Source of the DNA: Protaetiibacter sp.
Lineage (GTDB): Bacteria > Actinomycetota > Actinomycetes > Actinomycetales > Microbacteriaceae
Reading direction: 5' to 3'
DNA length: 33,633 nt
Assembly: GCA_030150265.1 (NCBI GenBank)
Contig: JASLGG010000038.1
Location: forward strand, 1 to 33,633
Part shown: positions 1 to 6,557 of the stretch, piece by piece
Layout of the letters: every line of letters begins with the position of its first letter
How positions within the stretch are numbered: the stretch's first letter is position 1
Notes under the pieces: model-generated
Told to the model about the DNA's origin: nothing
Databases searched by the model: none
Seen by the model: only the letters and a program-made list of their open reading frames with translations
Program-made: the position numbers and the translations under genes

Positions 1-409
<409 letters not shown>

Positions 410-520
410 ACACATGAGTTCTTAGAATCGTGTTGCTCGCGTCCACTTTGTGGTTCCCGATTGACGGTCGGGAGCTGCTTCGAACACTGTTCGAAGCACA
501 TTGACTGAGAAATCAATAGT
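410..520 (+). other. 23S-5S internal transcribed spacer with processing hairpins
   Basis: This is the transcribed spacer between the 23S and 5S genes. It holds a perfect 10-bp inverted repeat (TGCTTCGAAC at 476..485, GTTCGAAGCA at 489..498). A weaker inverted repeat, ACATTGA/TCAATAGTGT, sits around 497..522 just before the 5S gene. Such stems usually serve rRNA maturation. No tRNA is present in the spacer. Confidence 0.7.
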
Positions 521-638
521 GTTTCGGCGGCCATAGCGTAGGGGAAACGCCCGGTTACATTCCGAACCCGGAAGCTAAGACCTACAGCGCCGATGGTACT
601 GCGAGGGCGACCTCGTGGGAGAGTAGGACACCGCCGGA
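521..638 (+). rRNA. 5S ribosomal RNA
   Basis: The sequence begins GTTTCGGCGGCCATAGCG and ends GAGAGTAGGACACCGCCGGA, as in actinobacterial 5S rRNA. The 5' TTCGGCGG pairs with the 3' CCGCCGGA to form helix I, and CCCGGTTACATTCCGAACCC is the conserved loop B/C region. The length of about 118 nt is normal. It is the last gene of the rRNA operon and is followed by a hairpin terminator. Confidence 0.96.
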
Positions 639-650
639 CTTCTTTCGAGG

Positions 651-686
651 AGGCCCACCCGTAGATCGGGTGGGCCTTCGTCGTTT
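651..686 (+). terminator. rRNA operon terminator
   Basis: An 11-bp perfect stem (AGGCCCACCCG at 651..661 with CGGGTGGGCCT at 667..677) has a 5-nt loop. It is followed by a modest T-rich tail (TCGTCGTTT). It lies 13 nt after the 5S gene and should end rRNA transcription before the first protein gene. Confidence 0.85.
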
Positions 687-745
687 AAGGGCCGCGTGTC
701 GTCGAGTGACGGCAGGCCCTAGCATGAACCGACCAGGGAGAGGCG

Positions 746-1858
746 ATGCCGGACGAGAGCGAGAAGCCGCGGGGCGAGCGACCCGACGGCGGAGCCCGAC
801 GAGGCGATCGTGCCCCGGGCGGAGGCCCGCGCGGGCGGAACGCGGCCGGGCGCAGCGCCGACGGTGGCGCAGGCGCCCGGAGCGGCGGCCGCAGCGCAGC
901 CGACCGATCCGATCGCCCTCGGCGCGGCGACGGCGCGACCGGCGATCGTCAGCCCTGGGGCACGCCGCGCGGGAGCGGTGAGCGGAAGCCGTGGGGCGGG
1001 AAGCGCGACGGGGGCGCATCCGGTGATCGCAAGCCGGGCGAGCGCAAGCCCTGGGACGCGAAACGCGGCGCCCGGCCCGCGGGCCGTGACGGCAAGCCGC
1101 CTCGCGGTGACAGGCCGGCGGGGACGGACGACGCCGAGATCCGCCCGCGTCACGACGACCCGATCATCCCCGAGGACGTTGCCGCCAACCAGCTCGATCG
1201 CGCCGCGCGCGCGGAGCTGAAGACGCTCAGCAAGGACAACGCCGACTGGGTCGCGAAGCACCTCGTGATGGCGGGGCGGCTCATCGACGACGAGCCGGCC
1301 CTCGCGCATCGGCACGCCCTCGCGGCGGCGCGGCGCGCCGGGCGCATCGGCGTCGTCCGCGAGACGACCGCGATCACCGCCTATGCGACCGGTGACTTCG
1401 CGCTGGCGCTGCGCGAGCTCCGCACCTATCGACGCATCACCGGACGCGACGACCAGCTGCCTCTCATGGTGGACTCGGAGCGGGGCGTCGGCCGGCCACA
1501 GCAGGCGCTCGAGCTGGGGCGCTCGGTGCCGCGCGCGACCCTCGAGCCCGCCGTGCAGGCCGCGCTCGCGATCGCCATGTCGGGCGCCCGTCTCGACCTC
1601 GGGCAGCCCGAGCTGGCGCTCGCCGAGCTCGAGATCCCGCAGCTCGACCCGGAGCGCGCCTTCTCGTACAGTCCGGCGCTGTTCGACGCCTATGCGACGG
1701 TGCTCGAGGAGCTAGGTCGCACCGAGGAGGCCCAGCAGTGGTGGGATCGCTCGGAGCGCGCCACGGAGGCGCTCGAGCAGGCCTCGGTTCCCGAGGGGCA
1801 GGACACCGTCGAGATCGTCGAGGAGGAGCCGGACGACGCGGAGGGCGTGTCGGAGTGA
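746..1858 (+). CDS. TPR-like protein with Arg/Gly-rich disordered N-terminus
   Basis: 370 aa. The ATG has a Shine-Dalgarno GGGAGAGG at 736..743. Residues 1-130 are low complexity, rich in Arg, Gly, Asp and Pro, and almost certainly disordered. They contain a repeated R-K/Q-P-W-G/D motif (RQPWGTPR, RKPWGGKR, RKPWDAKR). Residues about 145-340 are Ala/Leu-rich paired helices that read like a divergent tetratricopeptide array (DFALALRELRTYRRI, LGRTEEAQQWW). The C-terminus is acidic. The gene overlaps the next by 4 nt (GTGA) and occupies the position of Rv1691 in the mycobacterial version of this locus, which is also a TPR-like protein of unknown function. The basic tail suggests nucleic-acid binding, which is inference only. 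Confidence 0.85.
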   Translation: MPDESEKPRGERPDGGARRGDRAPGGGPRGRNAAGRSADGGAGARSGGRSAADRSDRPRRGDGATGDRQPWGTPRGSGERKPWGGKRDGGASGDRKPGERKPWDAKRGARPAGRDGKPPRGDRPAGTDDAEIRPRHDDPIIPEDVAANQLDRAARAELKTLSKDNADWVAKHLVMAGRLIDDEPALAHRHALAAARRAGRIGVVRETTAITAYATGDFALALRELRTYRRITGRDDQLPLMVDSERGVGRPQQALELGRSVPRATLEPAVQAALAIAMSGARLDLGQPELALAELEIPQLDPERAFSYSPALFDAYATVLEELGRTEEAQQWWDRSERATEALEQASVPEGQDTVEIVEEEPDDAEGVSE

Positions 1859-2871
1859 GCACGACATCCGGGCGCACGCCGCTCGACGGGGTCGACGTCG
1901 TGCTCGCCGACCTCGACGGCGTCGTCTATGCGAGCGAGCACGCGATCCCGCACGCGGTCGAGGCGCTGAACGCTGCGGCGGCGTCCGGTCGACGACTCGG
2001 CTATCTGACCAACAACGCCTCGCGCACCCCGCAGACGGTCGCCGATCAGTTGCGCACCCTCGGCCTCGACGCGCATCCGGACGACGTCGTCTCCTCGCCC
2101 CAGGCCGCGGTCGTGCTGCTCGCCGATCTCGTGCCGGCCGGTTCGACCGTGCTGGTGGTCGGCGGCGACGGACTCGTCTCGGAGCTCGAGCGCGCCGGTT
2201 TCGGCGTCACGCGCTCGGCGGATGACGCCCCGGCCGCGGTCGTGCAGGGCTTCGCCCCGGAGGTCGCCTGGACCGACCTCGCCGAGGCCGCCTTCGCGCT
2301 GAAGGGCGGCGACGCGGGCATCCCGTGGGTCGCCACCAACACCGACTGGACGATTCCGCGCGCGCGCGGCACGGCGCCCGGCAACGGAACGCTCGTGTCG
2401 GCGGTGCACACCGCGGTGGGCCGGCTTCCGGTCGTCGCCGGCAAGCCCGAGCGGGCGCTGTTCGACGTCGCGGCCGCGCGCTTCGAGGCGAAGAGCCCGC
2501 TGTTCGTCGGCGATCGGCTCGACACCGACATCCTGGGCGCGCGCCGCGCCGGGATGCCGTCGGTGCTCGTGCTGACGGGCATCGACGGCCCGAAGCAGCT
2601 GCTCGCCGCACCTGCGGACTCGCGTCCCGACTATGTGCTCGAGGACCTGCGCGGCCTCGACGCGCCGTACCCCGAGACGGTTGACACGCGCGACGCACGC
2701 GGCGATCGCCGCATCCGGGTGGGGGATGCCGTGGTGCTGCACCGCGGCCAGGCGCTCACGCTTGAGGCGGCGGGCGCGCCCGTCGACCGCATCCGCGCGG
2801 CCGCCGCCGCGGTGTGGGGCGCGGGAGTGCCGATCTACGCGCTGGACGTGGCGCCCGAGCTATATTCGTGA
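1855..2871 (+). CDS. HAD-IIA family phosphatase (NagD/PGP-like)
   Basis: 338 aa from a GTG overlapping the upstream stop by 4 nt. The HAD motif I DLDGVVY has its nucleophile at about D19 and the general acid at D21. Motif II is YLTNNAS, and the late motif VGDRLDTDILGARRAGM carries the Mg-binding aspartates. The C2-type cap between motifs II and III places it in subclass IIA, whose members dephosphorylate small molecules such as phosphoglycolate, glycerol phosphate or nucleotides. The true substrate cannot be read from the sequence. A C-terminal extension of about 70 residues follows the catalytic core. Gene order (TPR, HAD-IIA, tiny ORF, tlyA) is the same as in mycobacteria. Cytosolic: no signal peptide or membrane segment. 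Confidence 0.92.
   Translation: MSTTSGRTPLDGVDVVLADLDGVVYASEHAIPHAVEALNAAAASGRRLGYLTNNASRTPQTVADQLRTLGLDAHPDDVVSSPQAAVVLLADLVPAGSTVLVVGGDGLVSELERAGFGVTRSADDAPAAVVQGFAPEVAWTDLAEAAFALKGGDAGIPWVATNTDWTIPRARGTAPGNGTLVSAVHTAVGRLPVVAGKPERALFDVAAARFEAKSPLFVGDRLDTDILGARRAGMPSVLVLTGIDGPKQLLAAPADSRPDYVLEDLRGLDAPYPETVDTRDARGDRRIRVGDAVVLHRGQALTLEAAGAPVDRIRAAAAAVWGAGVPIYALDVAPELYS
2861..2866 (+). promoter_or_regulatory. -10 element TATATT for leaderless gene at 2873
   Basis: TATATT is followed by exactly 6 nt and then GTG at 2873, the geometry of a leaderless actinobacterial transcript. It lies in the last codons of the HAD gene. Confidence 0.6.
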
Positions 2872-2872
2872 C

Positions 2873-3058
2873 GTGACCGAGCACCCGTCCGAGACCTCGT
2901 CCGTCGCCCCGCAGGCAGGCGAGCCGAGCGCCCTCCTCTCGCGCCTTCGCGTGATCGAGGACCAGCCGCTCGCCGATCGTGCGGCCGCGCTCACGCAGCT
3001 GCACGACGAGCTGCGGGCGCGGCTCGAGTCCGGGGACGCGCCGCGCGCGCATGCCTGA
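2873..3058 (+). CDS. 61-aa conserved hypothetical protein upstream of tlyA
   Basis: 61 aa starting VTEHPSETSS. The GTG sits one nucleotide after the HAD stop codon and 6 nt after a TATATT -10 element, so this gene probably begins an independent leaderless transcript. Its 3' end overlaps the tlyA start by 8 nt. The sequence is a disordered N-terminus followed by one predicted amphipathic helix pair (LLSRLRVIEDQPLADRAAAL, then TQLHDELRARLE). A gene of this size sits at the same place in mycobacteria (Rv1693). Its function is unknown. The helical part could be a small protein-protein interaction module, but nothing in the sequence proves it. Confidence 0.8.
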   Translation: MTEHPSETSSVAPQAGEPSALLSRLRVIEDQPLADRAAALTQLHDELRARLESGDAPRAHA

Positions 3059-3872
3059 TCCGGCCGCATCCGGCGCTCGCCTCGACGTCGAGCTCGTGCG
3101 GCGCGGTCTCGCCCGCTCCCGCGGTGCGGCAGCCGAGGCGATCGCCCAGGGGATCGTGTCGGTCGACGGTCGGCCGGCGGTCAAGGCGTCGACGCCCGTC
3201 GCGCCGGGTGCCGTGCTCGAGATCGCCGGTGCCGACCACTACGTGAGCCGCGGGGCGCACAAGCTCATCGCGGCCCTCGACGCCTTCGGCATCGACCCGC
3301 GCGGCCGCGTCGCCCTCGACGCCGGTGCCTCGACGGGCGGCTTCACCCAGGTGCTCCTCGAACGCGGCGCCGCGCGCGTCTTCGCGGTGGACGTCGGCCA
3401 CGGCCAGCTCGCCGCAGAGATGCAGGAGCATCCGCTCGTCGCCAACCTCGAGGGCCAGAACCTGCGGTACCTCACGCGCGACTCTCCTGCATTTCTGAGG
3501 TATGCGGGGGAGCTGGCGGAGGCGGGATGGCCGAGTCTCGTCGTGGGCGACGTGAGCTTCATCTCGCTCGCCCTGCTGCTCGAGCCGCTCGCCGCGCTCG
3601 CGGAGCCGGATGCCGACCTCGCGCTGCTCGTGAAGCCGCAGTTCGAGGTGGGCCGCGGGGGAGTGCGCGAGGGTATCGTGCGCGACCGGGCCCTGCGTCA
3701 CGACGCGGCGACCTCGGTGCTGTGGGCCGCGTGGGACCTCGGCCTCGGCGCCCTCGGCATCGTCGACAGCCCGATCCCGGGCGGCAGCGGGAACCGCGAG
3801 TACCTCGTGCACCTGCGGCGCGGCGCGCCCGACCCCTCCGCGCTCCGCGAGCCGGTCGCGGCGCTCGCCTGA
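3051..3872 (+). CDS. tlyA: TlyA: 16S/23S rRNA 2'-O-methyltransferase
   Basis: 273 aa. It methylates ribose 2'-OH groups of 16S C1409 and 23S C1920 in known homologues, where loss of activity gives capreomycin resistance. Residues 9-50 form an S4 RNA-binding domain (LDVELVRRGLARSRGAA). Residues 67-265 form an FtsJ-like Rossmann methyltransferase with the SAM motif LDAGASTGGFTQ. The catalytic tetrad K71, D157 (VVGDVSF), K185 (LLVKPQFEVG) and E240 (GSGNRE) is complete. The ATG at 3051 overlaps the 61-aa gene by 8 nt, indicating coupled translation. In related genomes nadK follows directly; here a 7-kb element intervenes. Confidence 0.96.
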   Translation: MPDPAASGARLDVELVRRGLARSRGAAAEAIAQGIVSVDGRPAVKASTPVAPGAVLEIAGADHYVSRGAHKLIAALDAFGIDPRGRVALDAGASTGGFTQVLLERGAARVFAVDVGHGQLAAEMQEHPLVANLEGQNLRYLTRDSPAFLRYAGELAEAGWPSLVVGDVSFISLALLLEPLAALAEPDADLALLVKPQFEVGRGGVREGIVRDRALRHDAATSVLWAAWDLGLGALGIVDSPIPGGSGNREYLVHLRRGAPDPSALREPVAALA

Positions 3873-3922
3873 GCCGCCCGCCGGGGAACGGCGCGTGTGC
3901 ACAGCTGACGCACGTGACGGAC

Positions 3923-3941
3923 GCATCCGACAGAATGGGGG
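3923..3941 (+). repeat. attL core (19-bp direct repeat)
   Basis: GCATCCGACAGAATGGGGG, identical to 10983..11001; the flanking bases differ on both sides. It carries the CAGAAT hexamer at 3931..3936. Before insertion this hexamer would have been followed directly by the nadK start. It now points into the element as an orphan promoter. Confidence 0.92.
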
Positions 3942-4016
3942 TACGGCCCTTGTGGCGGCTGGGAAGCCCCGTTTGTTTTGAGAAACAAGGGCCTCGCGTG
4001 TGCCCATTCTGGCATT

Positions 4017-4060
4017 CTGTGCCCGTTTTCGCGTCCCGAAACGGGCACAGACGGGCACAG
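4017..4060. repeat. Left arm-type integrase repeats
   Basis: A 12-bp perfect inverted repeat (CTGTGCCCGTTT at 4017..4028, AAACGGGCACAG at 4039..4050) is followed by a tandem copy ACGGGCACAG at 4051..4060. A related sequence occurs inside the right end at 10905..10924 (16 of 20 positions match 4039..4058). Paired repeats inside both att sites are typical of arm sites bound by the N-terminal domain of tyrosine integrases. The function is inferred. Confidence 0.7.
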
Positions 4061-4072
4061 TGGCGGTGTCGA

Positions 4073-4078
4073 TACGCT
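4073..4078 (+). promoter_or_regulatory. -10 element TACGCT for leaderless gene at 4086
   Basis: TACGCT followed by 7 nt and ATG, with no Shine-Dalgarno sequence. It lies just after the arm-type repeats, so integrase binding could affect it. Confidence 0.5.
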
Positions 4079-4085
4079 GCTCGTC

Positions 4086-4577
4086 ATGACTGATGCAGTG
4101 ACCGACTCGGCGGGAGGGGATCCCTCGGTCGTCTGGAACGCGATCAACTCCCTGGCTGCACTCGGTGCCTTCCTGCTGGCAGCGTGGGCGTTGTGGCGTG
4201 GGCGGCATCCGCGCCCTCACTGGAGTTGGAGGCCTCTACCGCCCCGCACCCGTGCAGGCGTTGGCAGCAAGCCGCCGAGGACGCGTCTTGTGATTGAGGC
4301 GACGAACGAGGGACCCGGCGATGCTGAGCGTGTCGGCATTCAGGTGAAGTTGCCTGGGCAGAAGTGGGGCAAGCCGTGGTTCTCTCCATTGGTTGATAGG
4401 AGGGATGTGTTGCGCGGACGTTCAATTGAGTTGCCGCTGGTAGCCGTGGATGGCGACCAGACGAACCTGCCGAGAGGAAAGTACGAGTTCCGCATTCTGT
4501 TCAGGAGAATGCCGAACACCACGAAGGTGCGGAGGAAGCGATTCAGCCGGGCCTTCTTCACGAAGGTGGACTGGTAG
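4086..4577 (+). CDS. Membrane-anchored hypothetical protein (element cargo)
   Basis: 163 aa. The ATG was chosen because a TACGCT -10 lies 7 nt upstream; an in-frame upstream extension would run through the arm-site repeats. Residues about 15-36 (NAINSLAALGAFLLAAWALW) form one transmembrane helix. A basic cytosolic-type stretch follows, then a soluble domain of about 100 residues rich in beta-strand formers (RLVIEATNEGPGDAERVGIQ, KYEFRILFRRM). The NEGPGDA segment resembles immunoglobulin-like or extracellular beta folds, but I do not recognise a family. It is the first gene inside attL. Codon use is less GC-biased than in the flanking core genes, consistent with horizontal origin. Confidence 0.7.
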   Translation: MTDAVTDSAGGDPSVVWNAINSLAALGAFLLAAWALWRGRHPRPHWSWRPLPPRTRAGVGSKPPRTRLVIEATNEGPGDAERVGIQVKLPGQKWGKPWFSPLVDRRDVLRGRSIELPLVAVDGDQTNLPRGKYEFRILFRRMPNTTKVRRKRFSRAFFTKVDW

Positions 4578-4612
4578 TCGTGGCGCTCGTGGGAGGGGCC
4601 CTGAGCGGCGTC

Positions 4613-4618
4613 TAGGCT
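4613..4618 (+). promoter_or_regulatory. -10 element TAGGCT for leaderless gene at 4625
   Basis: TAGGCT, 6-nt spacer CGCCGC, then ATG. This matches the parA arrangement (TAGACT-CGCCGC-ATG at 17102) almost exactly. Confidence 0.6.
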
Positions 4619-4624
4619 CGCCGC

Positions 4625-4798
4625 ATGTCGCCCAAATTCTCCCCGAGCCCTGAGACCCTCGCCGCCTGCGAAGAGCTGGAGCCGCTCGTGCTGGAGTTCG
4701 CTGCGGCCATCCGCGCCGACTGGGGTTACTGCGAGACGCTGGCCAAGGCCGCGTATCACGGACGCCGCCCGCGCGAGGTGGGCGACAACGCCGCATAG
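4625..4798 (+). CDS. 57-aa hypothetical protein
   Basis: 57 aa, MSPKFSPSPETLAACEELEP at the start and GRRPREVGDNAA at the end. The only start evidence is the TAGGCT -10 exactly 6 nt before the ATG, a pattern repeated throughout this window. The middle is a single amphipathic helix (LVLEFAAAIRADWGYCETLA). It contains two Cys that are not arranged as a metal site. It lies between two membrane-anchored cargo genes, 47 nt after one and 34 nt before the other. No family is recognised. It may be a small regulator or toxin/antitoxin-sized protein, but nothing in the sequence shows that. Confidence 0.55.
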   Translation: MSPKFSPSPETLAACEELEPLVLEFAAAIRADWGYCETLAKAAYHGRRPREVGDNAA

Positions 4799-4819
4799 CG
4801 CTCGGGAGGCTCCAGCGGC

Positions 4820-4825
4820 CAGACT
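4820..4825 (+). promoter_or_regulatory. -10-like element CAGACT for gene at 4833
   Basis: CAGACT followed by 7 nt and GTG. It is a weaker match than the others (C at the first position) but has the same leaderless geometry. Confidence 0.4.
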
Positions 4826-4832
4826 CCTAACC

Positions 4833-5381
4833 GTGTCCGATACGGTTCTCGTCGCCCTCATCACGGGCGGATTCACGTTGCTGAGCGGTCTCCTCGCTGT
4901 CGTGCTCACGCACCGCTATTCCAAGAGCCAAGCGGAAGCCGCTCGGCGTGATGAGCGCCGTCGTGACGTTCGCGCTCTGGTCGCTCAATTTGTGAACGCG
5001 GGTGCCCAGTGGGCGGCAACTCACGACGTGCTCGTGCCGATCTACTTCAAGAACGCGGGGGACAAGCAATTCTGGTTGGAGTGGCCCGACACCGATTCGG
5101 GGCGAGCGCTGCGCGAGAACGCTCTAACGGTCGAGCGCACGGCAGGGGAATTGGTGCTCATCGTCAGCGATCCCCAGTTGCTTGACGGTATCTCTCGGGC
5201 GCTGGAGATGAAGGCCGACGGGAAGCCTATGGAAGCGCTGCTGGACGACTCCAGGCGTTCGGGCGGCACGACGTGGACAGATGGGGTCATGGCGACCGCC
5301 TTTGCTCACTACAGGGCAGTGGGCGAAGCATTCCGTGCGGTCGAGCACCGCGCCTCGGAGCTGCTGCGAGGCCAACTCTGA
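4833..5381 (+). CDS. Signal-anchored coiled-coil hypothetical protein (element cargo)
   Basis: 182 aa from GTG, no Shine-Dalgarno. Residues 5-26 (VLVALITGGFTLLSGLLAVV) are a transmembrane anchor. A charged helix follows (HRYSKSQAEAARRDERRRDV), predicted to be coiled coil, and then a mostly helical soluble domain. Small N-terminally anchored proteins of this design are frequent in actinophage and integrative-element cargo, but I cannot assign a family or activity. The gene ends 5 nt before a strong bidirectional terminator and converges on the serine recombinase gene. It could act in exclusion or defence at the membrane; that is only a guess from context. Confidence 0.72.
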   Translation: MSDTVLVALITGGFTLLSGLLAVVLTHRYSKSQAEAARRDERRRDVRALVAQFVNAGAQWAATHDVLVPIYFKNAGDKQFWLEWPDTDSGRALRENALTVERTAGELVLIVSDPQLLDGISRALEMKADGKPMEALLDDSRRSGGTTWTDGVMATAFAHYRAVGEAFRAVEHRASELLRGQL

Positions 5382-5385
5382 CGCA

Positions 5386-5420
5386 CGAGAAAGCCCCCGG
5401 CCGGAGCCGGGGGCCTCTCG
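5386..5420. terminator. Bidirectional terminator between convergent genes
   Basis: A 9-bp perfect GC stem (GCCCCCGGC at 5393..5401, GCCGGGGGC at 5406..5414) with a CGGA loop. An outer CGAGA/TCTCG stem extends it to 5386..5420. It lies between the stop of the anchored protein (5381) and the end of the recombinase gene (5437). The T tract is weak, as is usual in high-GC actinobacteria. Confidence 0.8.
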
Positions 5421-5436
5421 GGGCTCAAGGGGGCCG

Positions 5437-6021
5437 CTACGCGGCTGCCGGGGCCTTGGTGAGCCGGTAGACGGTAGCGACGCTGACGCCCAGGGTGCGG
5501 GCGATGTCGGGCACGTTCTCGCCCGCGTCGCGGAGGGCCTGGGCTTGCTTGGCCCGCTTGCTGTCCAGGGCCTTGGGACGGCCCCCCGTGCGCCCCTGGG
5601 CCTTGGCGGCGGCGAGCCCGGCCACGGTGCGCTCGCGGATGAAAGAGCGCTCCAGCTCGGCAACGACGCTTAGGAGCTTGGCCAGGATCTGGCCTTGCGT
5701 CGTGCTCGTGTCGATGCCGTCGCGGATGCTCACGACGTAGATGCCCTTGGCCGTCAGCTCCTCCAGGAGCGTGAGGACGTGAGCGGCGGAGCGGCCCAGC
5801 CTGTCGAGCGCATAGGTGACGATGGTGTCGCCCGGCTGGGCGTCGGCCAGGAGTGCATCCAGGCCGGGGCGGCTCGTCTTGCTGCCGCTTACACCGTGGT
5901 CGATGTAGCGGTTTCGCTTCAGCACGCCCGCCTTGTCGAGCGCGTCGTGCTGGAGCTTCTCGTCCTGCGCGGTGGTCGAGACGCGGAGGTAGCCGAGCTT
6001 GGTGCCGGTTGAGGTCGTCAT
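5437..6021 (-). CDS. Small serine recombinase (resolvase/invertase family)
   Basis: 194 aa. The N-terminal resolvase domain (1-140) has the nucleophile S15 in YLRVSTTAQD and the catalytic arginines in ALDRLGRS (R74, R77). An E-helix RSFIRERTVAGLAAAKAQGR links to a C-terminal helix-turn-helix at about 150-190 (NVPDIARTLGVSVATVYRLT). The length is typical of Tn3-type resolvases and Gin/Hin-type invertases rather than large serine integrases. Upstream is GAGAAT, 6 nt before the ATG (leaderless). It may resolve element multimers or invert a segment; no clear pair of crossover sites is visible nearby. It is unusual as a second recombinase in an element that already has a tyrosine integrase. Confidence 0.93.
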   Translation of the reverse strand: MTTSTGTKLGYLRVSTTAQDEKLQHDALDKAGVLKRNRYIDHGVSGSKTSRPGLDALLADAQPGDTIVTYALDRLGRSAAHVLTLLEELTAKGIYVVSIRDGIDTSTTQGQILAKLLSVVAELERSFIRERTVAGLAAAKAQGRTGGRPKALDSKRAKQAQALRDAGENVPDIARTLGVSVATVYRLTKAPAAA

Positions 6022-6027
6022 GCGTCG

Positions 6028-6033
6028 ATTCTC
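6028..6033 (-). promoter_or_regulatory. -10 element GAGAAT for serine recombinase
   Basis: On the minus strand GAGAAT is followed by 6 nt (CGACGC) and the ATG at 6021. A possible -35 TTGCAT lies about 18 bp upstream. Confidence 0.5.
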
Positions 6034-6148
6034 TCACTAACTCGACCGTTTATGCAACGCAATAAGGGTTGAGTTTTGAACACGGCGTGTCGCGCTCCTC
6101 GGGCGCTCTGGAGGCGCTCGCGGGCTGTCGCATCAAAGCATCGTTTTT

Positions 6149-6173
6149 GAGACGACTTCTCCGAAGTCATCTC
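6149..6173. promoter_or_regulatory. Inverted repeat operator candidate upstream of 6201 gene
   Basis: GAGACGACTTC (6149..6159) and GAAGTCATCTC (6163..6173) form an inverted repeat with 10 of 11 positions paired and a 3-nt spacer. It ends 15 nt before the TAGGGT -10 at 6189, so it covers the -35 region. This placement suits repressor binding. The intergenic region 6022..6200 holds no other gene. Confidence 0.55.
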
Positions 6174-6188
6174 GTCGGCCCCCGTCGC

Positions 6189-6194
6189 TAGGGT
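6189..6194 (+). promoter_or_regulatory. -10 element TAGGGT for leaderless gene at 6201
   Basis: TAGGGT, 6-nt spacer TTCGCC, ATG at 6201. Confidence 0.55.
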
Positions 6195-6200
6195 TTCGCC

Positions 6201-6542
6201 ATGGCCCCCGATGACTACTACGTCGCCGTGCTCGAAGCTGCCGACCATTGGCTAGCTCTCATCGACCAGGACGACGAGCCCACGGATGACGACTGGAACG
6301 CGGCGCACGACGCGCTCGCGGATGCCGTGGAGGCGGTGCGGGCGTTCGAGATCTCGGAGGGCACGGCGCTGCGGGCGGAGCCATGGGGAGGGCGGCGGGC
6401 GGCAACGTTCGAAGTGATCGACGCCGCCGACGCATGGTTGACGCTCAGTGAGCTGGACGATGCCGCCGAGGCCGACTTAGACGCGGTGCATGACCGGCTG
6501 GGCGATGCCGTGCGCGCTCTGCAATCTGCCGAATCCGCCTAG
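6201..6542 (+). CDS. Small, highly acidic protein with internal duplication
   Basis: 113 aa with 29 Asp/Glu against 6 Arg and no Lys, so strongly acidic. Two helical repeats of about 40 residues are visible. Repeat 1 (about 9-49) holds VLEAADHWLALIDQDD and ALADAVEAVRAFE. Repeat 2 (about 72-111) holds VIDAADAWLTLSELDD and RLGDAVRALQSAE. The start is fixed by TAGGGT 6 nt upstream, behind an 11-bp inverted repeat. The gene stands alone, convergent to the rep operon, and a 13-bp hairpin follows its stop. No family is recognised. Net charge near -23 and small size recall DNA-mimic anti-restriction proteins, but it could equally be a simple regulator. Confidence 0.72.
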   Translation: MAPDDYYVAVLEAADHWLALIDQDDEPTDDDWNAAHDALADAVEAVRAFEISEGTALRAEPWGGRRAATFEVIDAADAWLTLSELDDAAEADLDAVHDRLGDAVRALQSAESA

Positions 6543-6557
6543 GCGGGGAGAGAGGTC

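Noticed and set aside
3923..3941. tRNA 3' end as attachment site
   Set aside because: Neither att flank contains a T-arm or acceptor stem; the core is a promoter/start region instead.
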